Source: Lumbricus terrestris (Eukaryota > Annelida > Clitellata > Crassiclitellata > Lumbricidae). Taken from it: a stretch of 64,000 nt of DNA. The notes beneath the pieces were generated by a model. The model searched no databases. It was not told where the DNA came from and was given only the letters and a program-made list of their open reading frames with translations. The DNA lies in NCBI GenBank assembly GCA_949752735.1, contig OX457053.1, forward strand, positions 22,476,318-22,540,317, given 5' to 3'. The translations under genes were made by a program, and so were the position numbers. Positions 11,076 through 21,348 of this stretch are shown piece after piece; the stretch's first letter is position 1; every line of letters begins with the position of its first letter.

Positions 11076-13352
11076 TTTTGTGAACTTCTTTCTAATACCT
11101 CAGCTATAATTACATCTGAAATTTCGGACCATCTACCAATAATAACCTGGATTAAAACTGAGCCCTTTACCTCACGTAATTTGGGTAAATTAGAGCTGAA
11201 ACGGACTATAAATAGCCAGACAACTGCTTCTTTTAAAGCACTTGTATCCCAAATCGATTGGACCTCAGTAACAGAATTATGTAATGCGCATGAATCAAAT
11301 CAGGCCTTTAATTTATTTACTGAAAAAGTCAAAACTTGCTATGATAAATCCTTTCCCCTTAAATCTCTGAAGATTTCTAAGAAAAATTCATTTATTCAAC
11401 CATGGATGACTCGAGGACTGCTAAATTCTACAAAAAAGAAAGAAAAACTTTATATTAAATACATAAAAAATCCTACGATCGAAAACAAAAATATCTTTAC
11501 GAAATATCGTAACCGCTATAAATTAATACGCACCAAAGTTGAGCAAACTTACTATACTAATGAATTTATCAAATATAGCGGGGATATTAAAAAGACCTGG
11601 CAGACAATCAAAACTATTATCAAAGCTGATAACAAAGACACTTCCATTTTAGAAATCAAGGTAAATGACGCCACGATTTATGATTCCACCTTGATGGCGG
11701 AACATTTTAACTCTTATTTTACTGGAATAGCAAAATCTCTGTCCTCTGACTTACCCCCTTGTAAGAAGAATTTCAAAGACTATCTGTCTCCACGTTCGAT
11801 AAATTCTTTTGCTCTCTTACCCACTTGTCCGCAAGAGCTAATGTCGATCAATAAAACTCTCAAATCAACTCATAGTTCAGGAATGGATGATTTATTCCCT
11901 CACCTCATATCTCCTGTTATGGAATTTTTAGTCTCACCGTTATCCGATATAATTAATTGCTCACTCACAACTGGGCTTGTCCCCACTGAAATCAAAATTG
12001 CAAAAGTCGTCCCAATTCATAAACAAGGTTCTAAAAGTGACATAGCTAACTATAGACCTATTTCGGTGTTACCATTTTTTTCTAAATTTTATGAACGAGT
12101 TATGTATGATCGCCTTTTTTCCTACCTTAATTATAAATCTATCCTATACCCTTCGCAGCATGGTTTCCAATCTGGTCACTCAACTTCAATGTCCCTATTA
12201 GATATCCAAGATAGGATAGCCACTGCGATGGACAAAAATGAATATTCTATTGGAATTTTCCTTGATCTCGCCAAGGCCTTTGACTCGGTTGACCATAATA
12301 TCCTTCTAACTAAACTTGAACACTATGGCATTAGAGGTACTTCATTGGATTGGTTTACTAGTTATCTTACGAATCGCTACCAACGAGTTATATGTAATGG
12401 TTTCCTTTCAAACCCTTTACCCATTCTATTTGGTGTACCACAAGGATCAATTCTTGGCCCACTCTTATTTCTAATATTTATTAACGATCTGCCAAACTCG
12501 TCAACTGTGCTACATTTCATCATGTTTGCAGACGACTCTAATGTCTTTTTTTCCCATACCTCATATGACCACTTAATACAATTGGTTAATAGTGAACTTA
12601 TGTCTGCAAGTGAATGGTTTATAAGTAATAAATTAACACTTAACGCAAAAAAATCAAATTGCATTGTCTTTCGTTCCATAGGAAAATCCATTCCCTACGA
12701 CAATAGTCAAATTGTCTTAAACAACATCGTAATTCCTCAAGTACCCTCAACAAAATTTTTAGGTATCTACATTGACCAACACCTGAAGTGGAAAACTCAC
12801 ATTTTTGAAATTAGCAATAAAATTAAGAAGAACCTAGGCATTATAAAACGAGTGTCTTATCTCCTTCCTCTTCATATCTTACGGGATCTCTATTTTACCC
12901 TCATATACCCATATCTTACTTACTGTAATATGATCTGGACTTCCACATACGACTCTCATCTTAACGATATAAGGATCCTTCAAAAAAAGGCCATAAGAGT
13001 GATAACTAAATCTCCACTAAATTCCCACACCAGTCCGTTATTCCTAGAACACAAACTCCTAAACATAACCCAAATTAAATTTCTACAAACTTGCATCTTC
13101 ATGTACAAATATATTAATAACCTCCTTCCACCATCATTCTTTTCCTATTTTGATCCTGCACCGCAGCTGATATGCACCAGAAGCAGTAATGATTTTAGAC
13201 CTGTGTTTGCTAGAACTAACGTCCGTAAGTTTTCACTTGGAGTCCAGGGCCCTATTAATTGGAACAGTTTACCCAAAGAAATCCGCTTGGTTACATCCCT
13301 CAGCCACTTTAAAACCCTTGCACGTGCACACACACTAACTTACATCTCCTAA
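11076..13352 (+). CDS. LINE ORF2: endonuclease remnant and reverse transcriptase
   Basis: The frame is open for about 758 codons after the hAT junction. Landmarks: SDHLPI (last endonuclease motif), NYRPISVLPFFSKFYERV, GIFLDLAKAFDSVDH (RT motif A), GVPQGSILGPLLFLIFINDL, FADD (catalytic aspartates) and TKFLGIYID. It is non-LTR reverse transcriptase that would copy the element's own RNA at a nicked target. The continuous frame upstream to an ATG at 10,845 runs into the hAT-like insert and is not original. The intact RT suggests a fairly recent insertion that was then disrupted. Confidence 0.9.
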   Translation, partial: FCELLSNTSAIITSEISDHLPIITWIKTEPFTSRNLGKLELKRTINSQTTASFKALVSQIDWTSVTELCNAHESNQAFNLFTEKVKTCYDKSFPLKSLKISKKNSFIQPWMTRGLLNSTKKKEKLYIKYIKNPTIENKNIFTKYRNRYKLIRTKVEQTYYTNEFIKYSGDIKKTWQTIKTIIKADNKDTSILEIKVNDATIYDSTLMAEHFNSYFTGIAKSLSSDLPPCKKNFKDYLSPRSINSFALLPTCPQELMSINKTLKSTHSSGMDDLFPHLISPVMEFLVSPLSDIINCSLTTGLVPTEIKIAKVVPIHKQGSKSDIANYRPISVLPFFSKFYERVMYDRLFSYLNYKSILYPSQHGFQSGHSTSMSLLDIQDRIATAMDKNEYSIGIFLDLAKAFDSVDHNILLTKLEHYGIRGTSLDWFTSYLTNRYQRVICNGFLSNPLPILFGVPQGSILGPLLFLIFINDLPNSSTVLHFIMFADDSNVFFSHTSYDHLIQLVNSELMSASEWFISNKLTLNAKKSNCIVFRSIGKSIPYDNSQIVLNNIVIPQVPSTKFLGIYIDQHLKWKTHIFEISNKIKKNLGIIKRVSYLLPLHILRDLYFTLIYPYLTYCNMIWTSTYDSHLNDIRILQKKAIRVITKSPLNSHTSPLFLEHKLLNITQIKFLQTCIFMYKYINNLLPPSFFSYFDPAPQLICTRSSNDFRPVFARTNVRKFSLGVQGPINWNSLPKEIRLVTSLSHFKTLARAHTLTYIS

Positions 13353-13705
13353 TACCAGTTTCGTTGTTTATTAGTTAAGCTTTAGTTAAGCTTTAGTTAA
13401 GACATGCTTTCATTTAACATTCATGAAATAATAATGTATAGTAATTATTATGCACTTTACTATAGCGCCTGTTCTTTCCCCATTTAATCATACCCCACCA
13501 TCTTGCTTAAACTACTCATGGTATATAGGCTCCCTACTAAGCGGGACTTGTCCCTTCTGGAGGGCCTATTGCTCCCTTCTCTATCTTACAAAGTTCTGTA
13601 TTGAATACATTACAATGTTAAATATAAATTGTCTTGCATTATTTTCTGTTTGTTATGTTTTATTGTGGGATCAATAAATGATTTTGATTTGATTTTGATT
13701 TGATA
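11076..13705 (+). mobile_element. 5'-truncated CR1/L2-clade LINE
   Basis: This is the body of a non-LTR retrotransposon. It begins in the end of the endonuclease domain (ISDHLPIIT), contains the complete reverse transcriptase and a short C-terminal region, then a 3' UTR. It ends in tandem ttttgattTGA-type repeats (13,680-13,702) typical of CR1/L2-like 3' tails. The left boundary shown is where the inserted hAT-like element stops. Confidence 0.85.
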
Positions 13706-13706
13706 A

Positions 13707-14245
13707 ATCATGTTATTAAGACATTTTACATTATGTAGACTCATGCTTGGGGCTTTCGTGTGGACTGCACCTTCCCTTTTGAACGATCTTCATTCAACTT
13801 GCTGGTCTTCCCAAATTCTCTCACATAGGGCCTATCTGATTTTATTCGGGACACTCTTCATTGGCTTCCTATACCTCAGCGCATTGAGTTCAAGATTCTG
13901 ACACTTATGCGCAACTCTCTTCTCGGGGTAGCCCCCTCTTATCTTCGGGCATTGTGTAACTTGGTCTCCGCTCTTCCTGGCCGCTCTGCCCTTCGCTCGG
14001 CTGCTAATGGCCTTCTAGTTGTCCCGCGCATGCGTGGAGCTACGGCCCAGTCCAGAAACTTCGCATATCTTAGCCCTACTTGTTGGAACCGCCTTCCTCA
14101 CAAGCTACGTTCTGAGCTTCTTGGCCTTTCTCTTCCCCTGTTTCGTAAACGCCTGAAGACTATACTATTTGTTAGCGGGAGCACTAGCTTGGGTCGGGAG
14201 CGCCACTGAATCTTTGAGCGGCGCTATATAAATGTTCAATTACAA
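13707..14245 (+). pseudogene. L2-like LINE fragment, ORF2 C-terminus and 3' end
   Basis: Encodes LHWLPIPQRIEFKILTLMRN, then SLLGVAPSYLRAL..., ...LSPTCWNRLPHKLRSELL and KRLKTILF. This is the standard C-terminal region of L2-like ORF2 ('LHWLPv..RI.FKi....k...G.aPsYL', 'WN.LP..lR'). It is followed by gtcgggagcg-ccactga...gcggcgctatataaat, an L2-like 3' tail. 5'-truncated and dead. Confidence 0.85.
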
Positions 14246-14489
14246 CTACAATTACCGCTTGTAATAGGCCTATAGTAATTTCTGTGGCAAAGGGTCAACC
14301 TATGGCTGCAAACTATAACCAAGAGGCAATCACGTCAAAATTTGGAAGATCACTAACTAAACGACTGCAGTTAAACACCTTTAAAACGATGCCAATCTAA
14401 GCTATACATGATAAATATTTTGCCAATAATATTGCATTTTATACGAAGGTTTGATACTTGTTTTAACTCCGGAATAACGAGAGCTTGGG

Positions 14490-14490
14490 C

Positions 14491-14578
<88 letters not shown>
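14490..14578. repeat. (TA)n microsatellite
   Basis: Long nearly pure TA tract. Confidence 0.97.
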
Positions 14579-14580
<2 letters not shown>

Positions 14581-14769
14581 CCAAGATCTGCGATATCTAG
14601 ACCTATAGGCCTACTATGATAGGCTATAAACCTGATAGCTTGACTTGTCTTTCTGCTTTTTTTATATGTATCGGCTACTATGTCCGAAAAAAGGCTCTCG
14701 AACGGAATACTTTAGCTTTAGCGAATTTGTAGGTCAACACAGCTATTTTCAGCTCGCAATACCTTTGTG

Positions 14770-15065
14770 GCTTGACGCACAAATCCTCTCTCTTCGCGCC
14801 CTCTTCGGTCTTTTGATCGACTTGATCTAATTCCACAGGGCAAGGACCACCATGGTCCATCACCGCGCCTTTGCCATTGTGGGTGGCCGCATCTATGTGG
14901 AATGACCTCCCTCCCTCTATTCGTAGTAAGATCTTATTGGGGGTGCCATCTTCATAACTCCGCTGCTTGAAGTCTTTCTTATTTGATCGGAGCGGTCACT
15001 CTGAGAACGCCTCTGAACAGCTATATGTAATACTGGAAGAGGCGCTTTATAAATTCGCATTTAAA
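14770..15065 (+). pseudogene. L2-like LINE 3' fragment
   Basis: A broken frame reads HHRAFAIVGGRIYVE*PPSLY, matching the 'drAF.vagPrlWN.LP' region. It is followed by gcctctgaacag...gaagaggcgctttataaatt, an L2-type tail. Confidence 0.65.
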
Positions 15066-15231
15066 CGATACGATGCGTCATTTCTCTTGACATTGTTTTT
15101 CGACGATGGCGGGCTTATTGTAAGAACAACTATACTATAATAGCCTACATAATTCTGGGAAGCTCCGCCCATGTCCCGGCGCAAACTTCTATAATCGGCG
15201 TAATTACAGTATCGGGGACCGAGGCATTTAG

Positions 15232-15640
15232 CAGTAGCCTATATTTGTAGCCTACAGTATCTAACGACGACACTAACCATAAATAACACTAATCTAACCG
15301 ACCCTATTTGTAGCCTATGGTATCTAATGACGACACTAACCATAAATGACACTAATCTAACCGACCCTATTTGTAGCCTACAGTATCTAATGACGACACT
15401 AACCATAAATGACACTAATCTAACCGACCCTATTTGTAGCCTACAGTATCTAATGACGACACTAACCATAAATGACACTAATCTAACCGACCCTATTTGT
15501 AGCCTATGGTATCTAATGACGACACTAACTACAGTAGTATAGTTATAACAGTAATAACACTAATCTAACCGACCCCATTTGTAGCATATGCAATTATGCA
15601 TGGTATCTAATGACGACACTAACCATAAATGACACTATTC
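15232..15640. repeat. 63-bp tandem repeat, ~6 copies
   Basis: The unit tatttgtagcctacagtatc / taatgacgacactaaccata / aatgacactaatctaaccga / ccc is repeated at 63-bp spacing. The last copies are interrupted. Because 63 is a multiple of three, both strands show repetitive open frames; neither is coding. Confidence 0.95.
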
Positions 15641-16540
15641 TAACCGGTCCCCAATACTTCATTTACGCCCTGTGGTCACTGTAACTCAGTCGCCACCTAT
15701 CGACGATGGGGTTAGAAAAACGTCCATTCATACGTCTTTCATGAGGACTGCCCTGTTGTTAACTGTAGCAACACTTATGTCAGCTACAGATAGCGAATGC
15801 TGTCTTTTTTTAAAATTCTGGCCAGTATCGGATTAAACTTGGGAGCAGCATTTAGATGCAATTTTAACTTCTTGAACCCTTGTATATATAGATTGTGAAT
15901 TAAGCCTTAAGAGGGTTAAGGTATAAACTTTGTCTTTTTAGCTTAACCTTTGCCTAAATCCTCCACTAATTCCAGTTTTTAATTTAATTGTATTTCTAGG
16001 TCGAATCAATAAGAAATAAATCTAGTGAAAAATATCAATCACAAAACAGCTAACCATATTTTAAACTCTTCCTTCAGACCATCGTATAGCCTGTAATTAT
16101 TGACTGTCTGCTTGTATTGGGGTGGGTCTGCTATTTGCGCCGTTGCATTGCAGCCTTGCAGGCTGTCTTTTCTACTAATAGATAAGATTGGCGTTAACTA
16201 AGATAACTGCATAACATTCAATTGCATACTGTAACCGGTTGCGGTCTGCCATCCGAATTGTTGAATAAACGAAAATCGTATTAATTTTTATGTTTTTGTC
16301 TGCATTGTGACGGGTTGCGCGGTTGACAGTTAGACAACAGTTAGACACCTTTAAATCTGAGTTATTCTCATTTACATAGGCCGTACATTGATCAGTTGTG
16401 CTTAGGCGATTTCATTAAACACTTGTGCGTGGGAATATAATTTAGTAAGTTAGTAACACAAGGGTCTTAAAAAACTGCCATGTGCCAAACAACTTTTTTT
16501 CGCCTGCAGCGGCATTTGGTGTCATAGGCTGTCGCTAAAC
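15641..16540. other. Gene-empty stretch with one LINE-like tail
   Basis: No gene recognised. At about 16,230-16,275 the motif ccggttgcggtctgccatcc...gaataaacgaa matches tails at about 45,908 and 50,372, so a short retroelement 3' end is present. Confidence 0.5.
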
Positions 16541-16829
16541 TACAGGGTGGGCAAAAAAATCGCTACGGTTTTTTGTCAATATCTTGACCAAAAGTAAGAA
16601 TTTCGAGATGCTATTATACAGGCCTATAGACAATTCATATCTACACATCATGGCCAGATTTCATCAAAATATTTCAAACAGAACAAAAGTTATATCACTT
16701 TTAATGAGGACACTCACCGTTTTTTAACAATTCAAAAACGTAACCATCGTAACGCAACAAAAAGTAACAAAAAATGATTTTGGCAAGTCACATCTCAAAT
16801 AACTGTTGTGAAATGAACTTGATAGTGCT

Positions 16830-16952
16830 TCACAACTTGTGTACAATGTGCCCACGACCAGTGCAAAAGCTTCTTTTGAGTCTCTTTGCAAAGTTCTTGA
16901 TGGCTCTGTTGATGCGTTCCAAAGGTAAATCTTTCCATATCAACTCCAATGC
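16830..16952 (-). pseudogene. Transposase C-terminal remnant (Tc1/mariner)
   Basis: The minus strand encodes ALELIWKDLPLERINRAIKN FAKRLKRSFC then TGRGHIVHKL and a stop. This resembles the C-terminus of DDE transposases of this group ('N.iE.lW..lk....i.a...l......c....G.yi'). Confidence 0.6.
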
Positions 16953-17649
16953 GTTCATCAATTCTTTTACCGCTCTTCATTTTGATTGCAGATTGTGATA
17001 TTTCTCATGCTGCATAACTCTCCGCAATTGATTTTCAATCCATCCGGTTCAACTCCGGAGATACGGGGCCATTAGCTTTCTCAATGAAACCAGGACAACC
17101 GAGCCGATCTCCTTTCATTCACGGCAAATCTCTTAACTCTCAGTCTATAACTCTTAATTTTTGCGCTCTCACTGTTTATCAGAGTAAACGTTGCTCATAG
17201 CCGTATATCTTTACGATCTTGCTCAAGAGGTGTCTGAATACATATTTTGTCTGTCTTCAACACTTTGGCGATTTTCACTTTTTAGAAATTTGAATTTCAT
17301 TGCTTTAGTAGCAAAAATTATTTATCTGAAAGATTCCTTAGTTGCCAACGTGATTGTCTTCTTGCCAAGTGACTTCATAGTGACGTGCAGCTACGCTTGT
17401 ACACTGTTTCTTCTTTAAATAGTAATAATAATGATCATCTATCAATATTAAGGCTATTTGATAACAATTATTTGAGATGAGAACAAAATCGTGTTTTTGC
17501 TACCTTTTGTTGCGTTACGGTTTTTGAATCGTCAAAAAACGGTGGGTGACCTCCCTAAAAATGGCTTAACTTTTGTTCTGTTTGAAATACTTTTATGAAA
17601 TCTGGTCATCATGTGTAAATATGAATTGTCTTTAAGACCGTAAAATTTC

Positions 17650-17706
17650 ATTTTGAAATTCCTACTTTTGGTCAAGAATCTTGACCAAAAGTAGGAATTT
17701 CAAAAT
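17650..17706. repeat. 57-bp near-perfect palindrome inside the mariner-like right end
   Basis: Arms attttgaaattcctactttt / ggtcaaga meet their reverse complement with a 1-2 base centre. Such a hairpin would arise if the subterminal repeat were inverted on itself. Confidence 0.9.
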
Positions 17707-17906
17707 GACTCAAGATATTGGCCAGAAACCGTAGGGGGTCTTTTTTGCCCACTCTGTATATGGAACCATGTATCCAGTCGGTGGTTGGGACATACAGGAC
17801 GTAGAGTCGATAAACTGAAACGAGGCTATGCTCCTGCAGCTGATGTCTATTCATGAAAACTATTCAAAATAATTTCGGAAAATTGCCTGCGTTGCTACAA
17901 GAGCTT

Positions 17907-18128
17907 GTGGGGCTCGGTGGTGTCGTGGGTATACGGTCGTCGCCTTGCAGCCGAAAGGTTGCAGGTTCGAATCCACCTCAAGTCGCCGCGTATACGGGAC
18001 CTTGGGCTTCACTCTCAATTGCTCAGCGCTTCGGCGTGAAACTCCGATGCAGTGTCCGCTCTGTAGTCTGGAGCGCCTCTGAGTAGCGAGCTTGAAGGGA
18101 CGCTATGATAAGTGCGCGTGCAAACAAA
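17907..18128 (+). repeat. tRNA-derived SINE (family 1)
   Basis: tRNA-like head with B box GGTTCGAATCC at 17,964-17,974, the family body, and tail gaagggacgctatgataagt followed by a caaacaaa run. Full-length. Confidence 0.9.
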
Positions 18129-18702
18129 AAAGATGCTGATCTACTAGGAGGATATCGCTCCCATTCTTACGATTTTATTTTCAACAGTAAAGTCGACACC
18201 AACGAATCTGATATAGGCGTAGCGCAAAACACTGAATGAAAATTGAAATGAACAATATGCTACTGCATTAAATTAACGACTGTGCACCATTAAAGCGGTG
18301 TCTATCTCAGCTATAATACAATCTTGTTCCGTGGCTCGGTATATCTTTCGATCTGTTTTGTGATGCTACGTTGACGTCAGCGCAACTGACTTACACATGA
18401 TTTGTCGCTAGACACACTATAATTTATGATGCCGCGTTAAATTTGCGACTGTTTTTAAACACCTTTAAAACGGGATCTATCTTGGCTATATAAATCGAAT
18501 CCCTTTCAATTACCCAATCAATCACCCACTCATTTTCAATCAGTCGTCAACGGCCATTGATGTAAAACTGTGGAATAATAATATCTGCCAATAGTGCCCC
18601 ATAATTAATAGCTGCTATACGAGATGCTATTATAGTATATATACTGACTTCAGCGCAACTGACGTACACAAGATGTCGCTAAGCACCAAATAATGTTGCA
18701 TT
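18129..18702. other. Gene-empty stretch with motif repeats
   Basis: Contains at least two copies of a motif resembling 'gcgactgt..ttaaacacctttaaaacggg.tctatctt.gctata' (about 18,275-18,320 and 18,440-18,495). Similar motifs occur near 14,365, 50,055 and 51,370. Probably an old dispersed repeat. Confidence 0.45.
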
Positions 18703-18720
18703 AATTTAATTAACTGTGAC

Positions 18721-19035
18721 CAAGCGAGTCTACACTGGAGGATCTACAACCGGAGCAGCGACTGTTGGAGGTGGTGTAGAGAGGGAAGTCGAACTACTTG
18801 GGACACATGGTCAGAGCGGACAATCTACCGGCCTTCATATATGTCAGGGATATGTGGATGGATTAAGGGCTCGAGGTAGACCAAGGAGACGCTGGATGGA
18901 CGATGTGGAGGAGTGGATGGGAATGCCGATGGCGGATTGTGTGAGGAGTGCAAGGGACAGAGAGGGACGGAGGAAACTGATGTCGTTGGCTCTGGTCTCC
19001 GATCCGCATCAATGAGGATGGACATGATGATGATG
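18721..19035 (+). pseudogene. RTE-like LINE 3' fragment with target duplication
   Basis: Encodes GLRARGRPRRRWMDDVEEWM then a C-terminal segment ending in a stop and a (GAT)n tail, the 3' end of an RTE-type ORF2 ('GRPRxRWxDxIxxW'). It is flanked by an imperfect ~18-bp direct duplication aatttaatta(ac/ca)tgtgac at 18,703-18,720 and 19,036-19,053. Strongly 5'-truncated. Confidence 0.75.
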
Positions 19036-19080
19036 AATTTAATTACATGTGACTGCTTTTAAACGCATTTAAAGCGCTAC

Positions 19081-19083
<3 letters not shown>

Positions 19084-19133
<50 letters not shown>

Positions 19134-19189
19134 TATTTAAAAGGCAAATTTTCGAAATTTTTCCAAAATTATTTTGAATAGTTTATTCA

Positions 19190-19228
<39 letters not shown>
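19084..19228. repeat. (TA)n microsatellites
   Basis: Two TA tracts separated by about 70 bp. Confidence 0.95.
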
Positions 19229-19229
<1 letters not shown>

Positions 19230-19629
19230 CAATTATACAAATATATTACAAATAGGGTTTGATAATCGGATTCTTGTCACTCTTTATTTGCGCAATGTTA
19301 TGTTGCTCTGGCGTTGATTTAAAACGCAAAGGGTCGTTAAACTCCAAAATTAATAGCCTACCTACATGTACTTTGTTTATTGACAAAAATTGAGTTGACA
19401 GACCGCAACTTATTACATGAAGAGAAAAAAATGGACTAAAATAACAGTGACTGCAGAAATTCAGGTTGGAATGAATCATGAAATTGCATCAATGAAATAC
19501 ATTCATGAAAATGAAGCCGTGTGCTCGGATAGAGCCAGTTAGAAGTTAAGGATAGAGGGAGAGGGCGACATTAATTAACCATGTTCGTTGACACTAAATA
19601 TATAGCTAACTTTCATATCATTTCATTTG
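19229..19629. other. Stretch with no recognised gene
   Basis: AT-rich sequence without recognisable features. Confidence 0.5.
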
Positions 19630-19857
19630 AGGGTCACGGTGGTTCAGTGGGTATGTTCGTTGCCTTGCAGCCGAAGGGTTGCCGGTTCGAATCCGCCTCA
19701 AGCCGCCGTATTGGAACCTTGAGCAAGTCCTTCACTGTCAATTGCTCATGAGCTTTGGCGTGAAACTCCGATTCAGTGCCCTCGCTGTAGTCGGAAGCGC
19801 TTCTGAGTAGGAATCTTGAAGGAGCGCTATAACAAGTGCACATACAAACAAATATCA
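19630..19857 (+). repeat. tRNA-derived SINE (family 1)
   Basis: Head with A-box-like ggtggttcagtgg and B box GGTTCGAATCC, family body, tail gaaggagcgctataacaagt and a short acaaacaaa end. Confidence 0.9.
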
Positions 19858-20039
19858 ATTGACATTTGAATTAAACAACAACATTTCAAAATGAATAGCT
19901 CCTGGGGGCAGTGCTATTGCGCATGCCCTCGATGTAAACGCCCGTATAAAGTGAATGTCATGCCCGAAATGTAATGTAATGTAATCCATACAATGTAGAC
20001 GCAGTGTATACTTGACTATCCACTGTACCACTTTCAATG

Positions 20040-20560
20040 CTCAAACCACTTAGGGATCAGTCGCAGTACTACTTTCAGATCAATCTTAGTACCATTTCAG
20101 CGCCTCTGGCAAAGTATGCCCAGTACATATACCTCACTGATTGCTGTCAGTGAAGGAATGAATGGTGGAAGCACTGGGAGTCACCACCAGTCCACCATTA
20201 CCACTTTGCGATCATATCCCCGTAATATTTTGGAGTCATTAGATGTTTAAGTGTTAGTTTTATCAGTCCTATAGTATCACTTTGAATTCAATTCTAGCAG
20301 CAGACACGGACAATCACGCGTACAGTTTCCAAATCATCCCCCAGTAGCACCTAGAGATTATAGGCGCATATATCGAGTTCTCTTTGATAGTAGGCGTTTA
20401 GCAGTTGAGGATGACAGAATGCCGTTTAGTAGCACTTGAGCATGATCAGATTCCATGTAGTAGCACTTGGGAATGGTAAAATCCTAAGCTTTGACAGATT
20501 ACATGGTTGACAGATGGCATGCTCGAGTCCAACTTAGCTTTTTTAGCAGTTGATAATAAT
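20040..20560. repeat. Degenerate dispersed or tandem repeat with 'agtagcactt' core
   Basis: The phrase (t)agtagcac(t/c)t(g/a)(a/g)g recurs irregularly every 40-60 bp (for example near 20,343, 20,430 and 20,459). Too diverged to define a unit. Confidence 0.4.
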
Positions 20561-20584
20561 CGAGTTCAAGGCAGCAGCACATGG

Positions 20585-20850
20585 ACACATGGGCTCCCGC
20601 ACCAAGGGGCAAGAGGGGTACTTTTCCCCCTTCTGGAAATTTATCATCTTAGCTCAGGGCTGTTTTAAGGAATTTTTTAAAACTGCACAACCTCTTCTTT
20701 CCCTTCCCATCCTCCGTGGTAAATTACTTCCAATCGGAGGACAATGACCGTTTTGCTAGTTTTAACTGTACATATTATTAAGTGCTTCTACAACTGCACA
20801 AATCCATTTAGAACTGCACATTTTGTGTACAACTCCACGTTAAAAACCTG
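20585..20850 (+). repeat. Dispersed repeat, inverted copy at 41.5 kb
   Basis: Shares long matches with the reverse complement of about 41,505-41,705: cagggctgttttaaggaatt, tccgtggtaaattacttcca, ttctacaactgcacaaatcc, agaactgcacattttgtgta. Element type unknown. Confidence 0.75.
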
Positions 20851-21348
20851 TCTAAACTTATTTCTTTAATGACAACTTCGGTTTTTTAACCGATTCCTTT
20901 GCACTTACAAACACTGATGATGCTGATGCAGCACGAATTGAAATCGAAAAATTAGCACTTAGACTTTTCTATGACCATATTATAAACATGTTCTCGATTT
21001 CCTGCTTTTTGAAACTTTCAATCGTCATGGAAACCGCGTTGGATAACTTAATAACTCAATTATTCTCTGTTCGAATGAGGATATCAATGCGTAAGTGTGA
21101 TGTCATGGGGCGAGACAAAAGGTGGAACTAACATGACTTGGTTTGGAGAAGATCGAGTTTTCAAGCTCTTGCTAAAATATTTAACTATGACCAGAGCGCT
21201 TGCCCCTCACCCCTTGCAGAAATATCTGTGGTCTCCCATTGGACATGATCCTAATTATTGTAATCTCCAAATTCCCAGAGCGCCGTACGAAAGCCAAGCG
21301 CAGGGCACCAGCGTATTCACGAGCGCTGCTGATACCCTTTAGCTGCAG
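20851..21348. other. Stretch downstream of the GPCR
   Basis: No gene. The segment at about 21,290-21,335 (gccaagcgcagggcaccagc..attcacgagcgctg) resembles sequence at about 38,790-38,832 and, more weakly, 600-645. This indicates a dispersed repeat next to the GPCR's 3' end. Confidence 0.5.

Larger units (their letters stand above)
16543..17756. mobile_element. Tc1/mariner-like element, deleted, 1,214 bp
   Basis: The ends are CAGGGTGGGCAAAAAA (left) and the complement of CAGAGTGGGCAAAAAA (right), flanked by TA on both sides (16,541-42; 17,757-58). The terminal inverted repeats extend about 200 bp with further shared motifs (ttttgttgcgttac, aaaaacggtg, acttttgttctgtttgaaat). It carries only the end of a transposase. 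A second, composite copy lies at 51.9-54.3 kb. Confidence 0.85.

Noticed and set aside
17907..17980. tRNA gene
   Set aside because: A and B boxes are present, but the sequence recurs with a SINE body and tail in at least seven places and the cloverleaf is poor. It is a SINE head.
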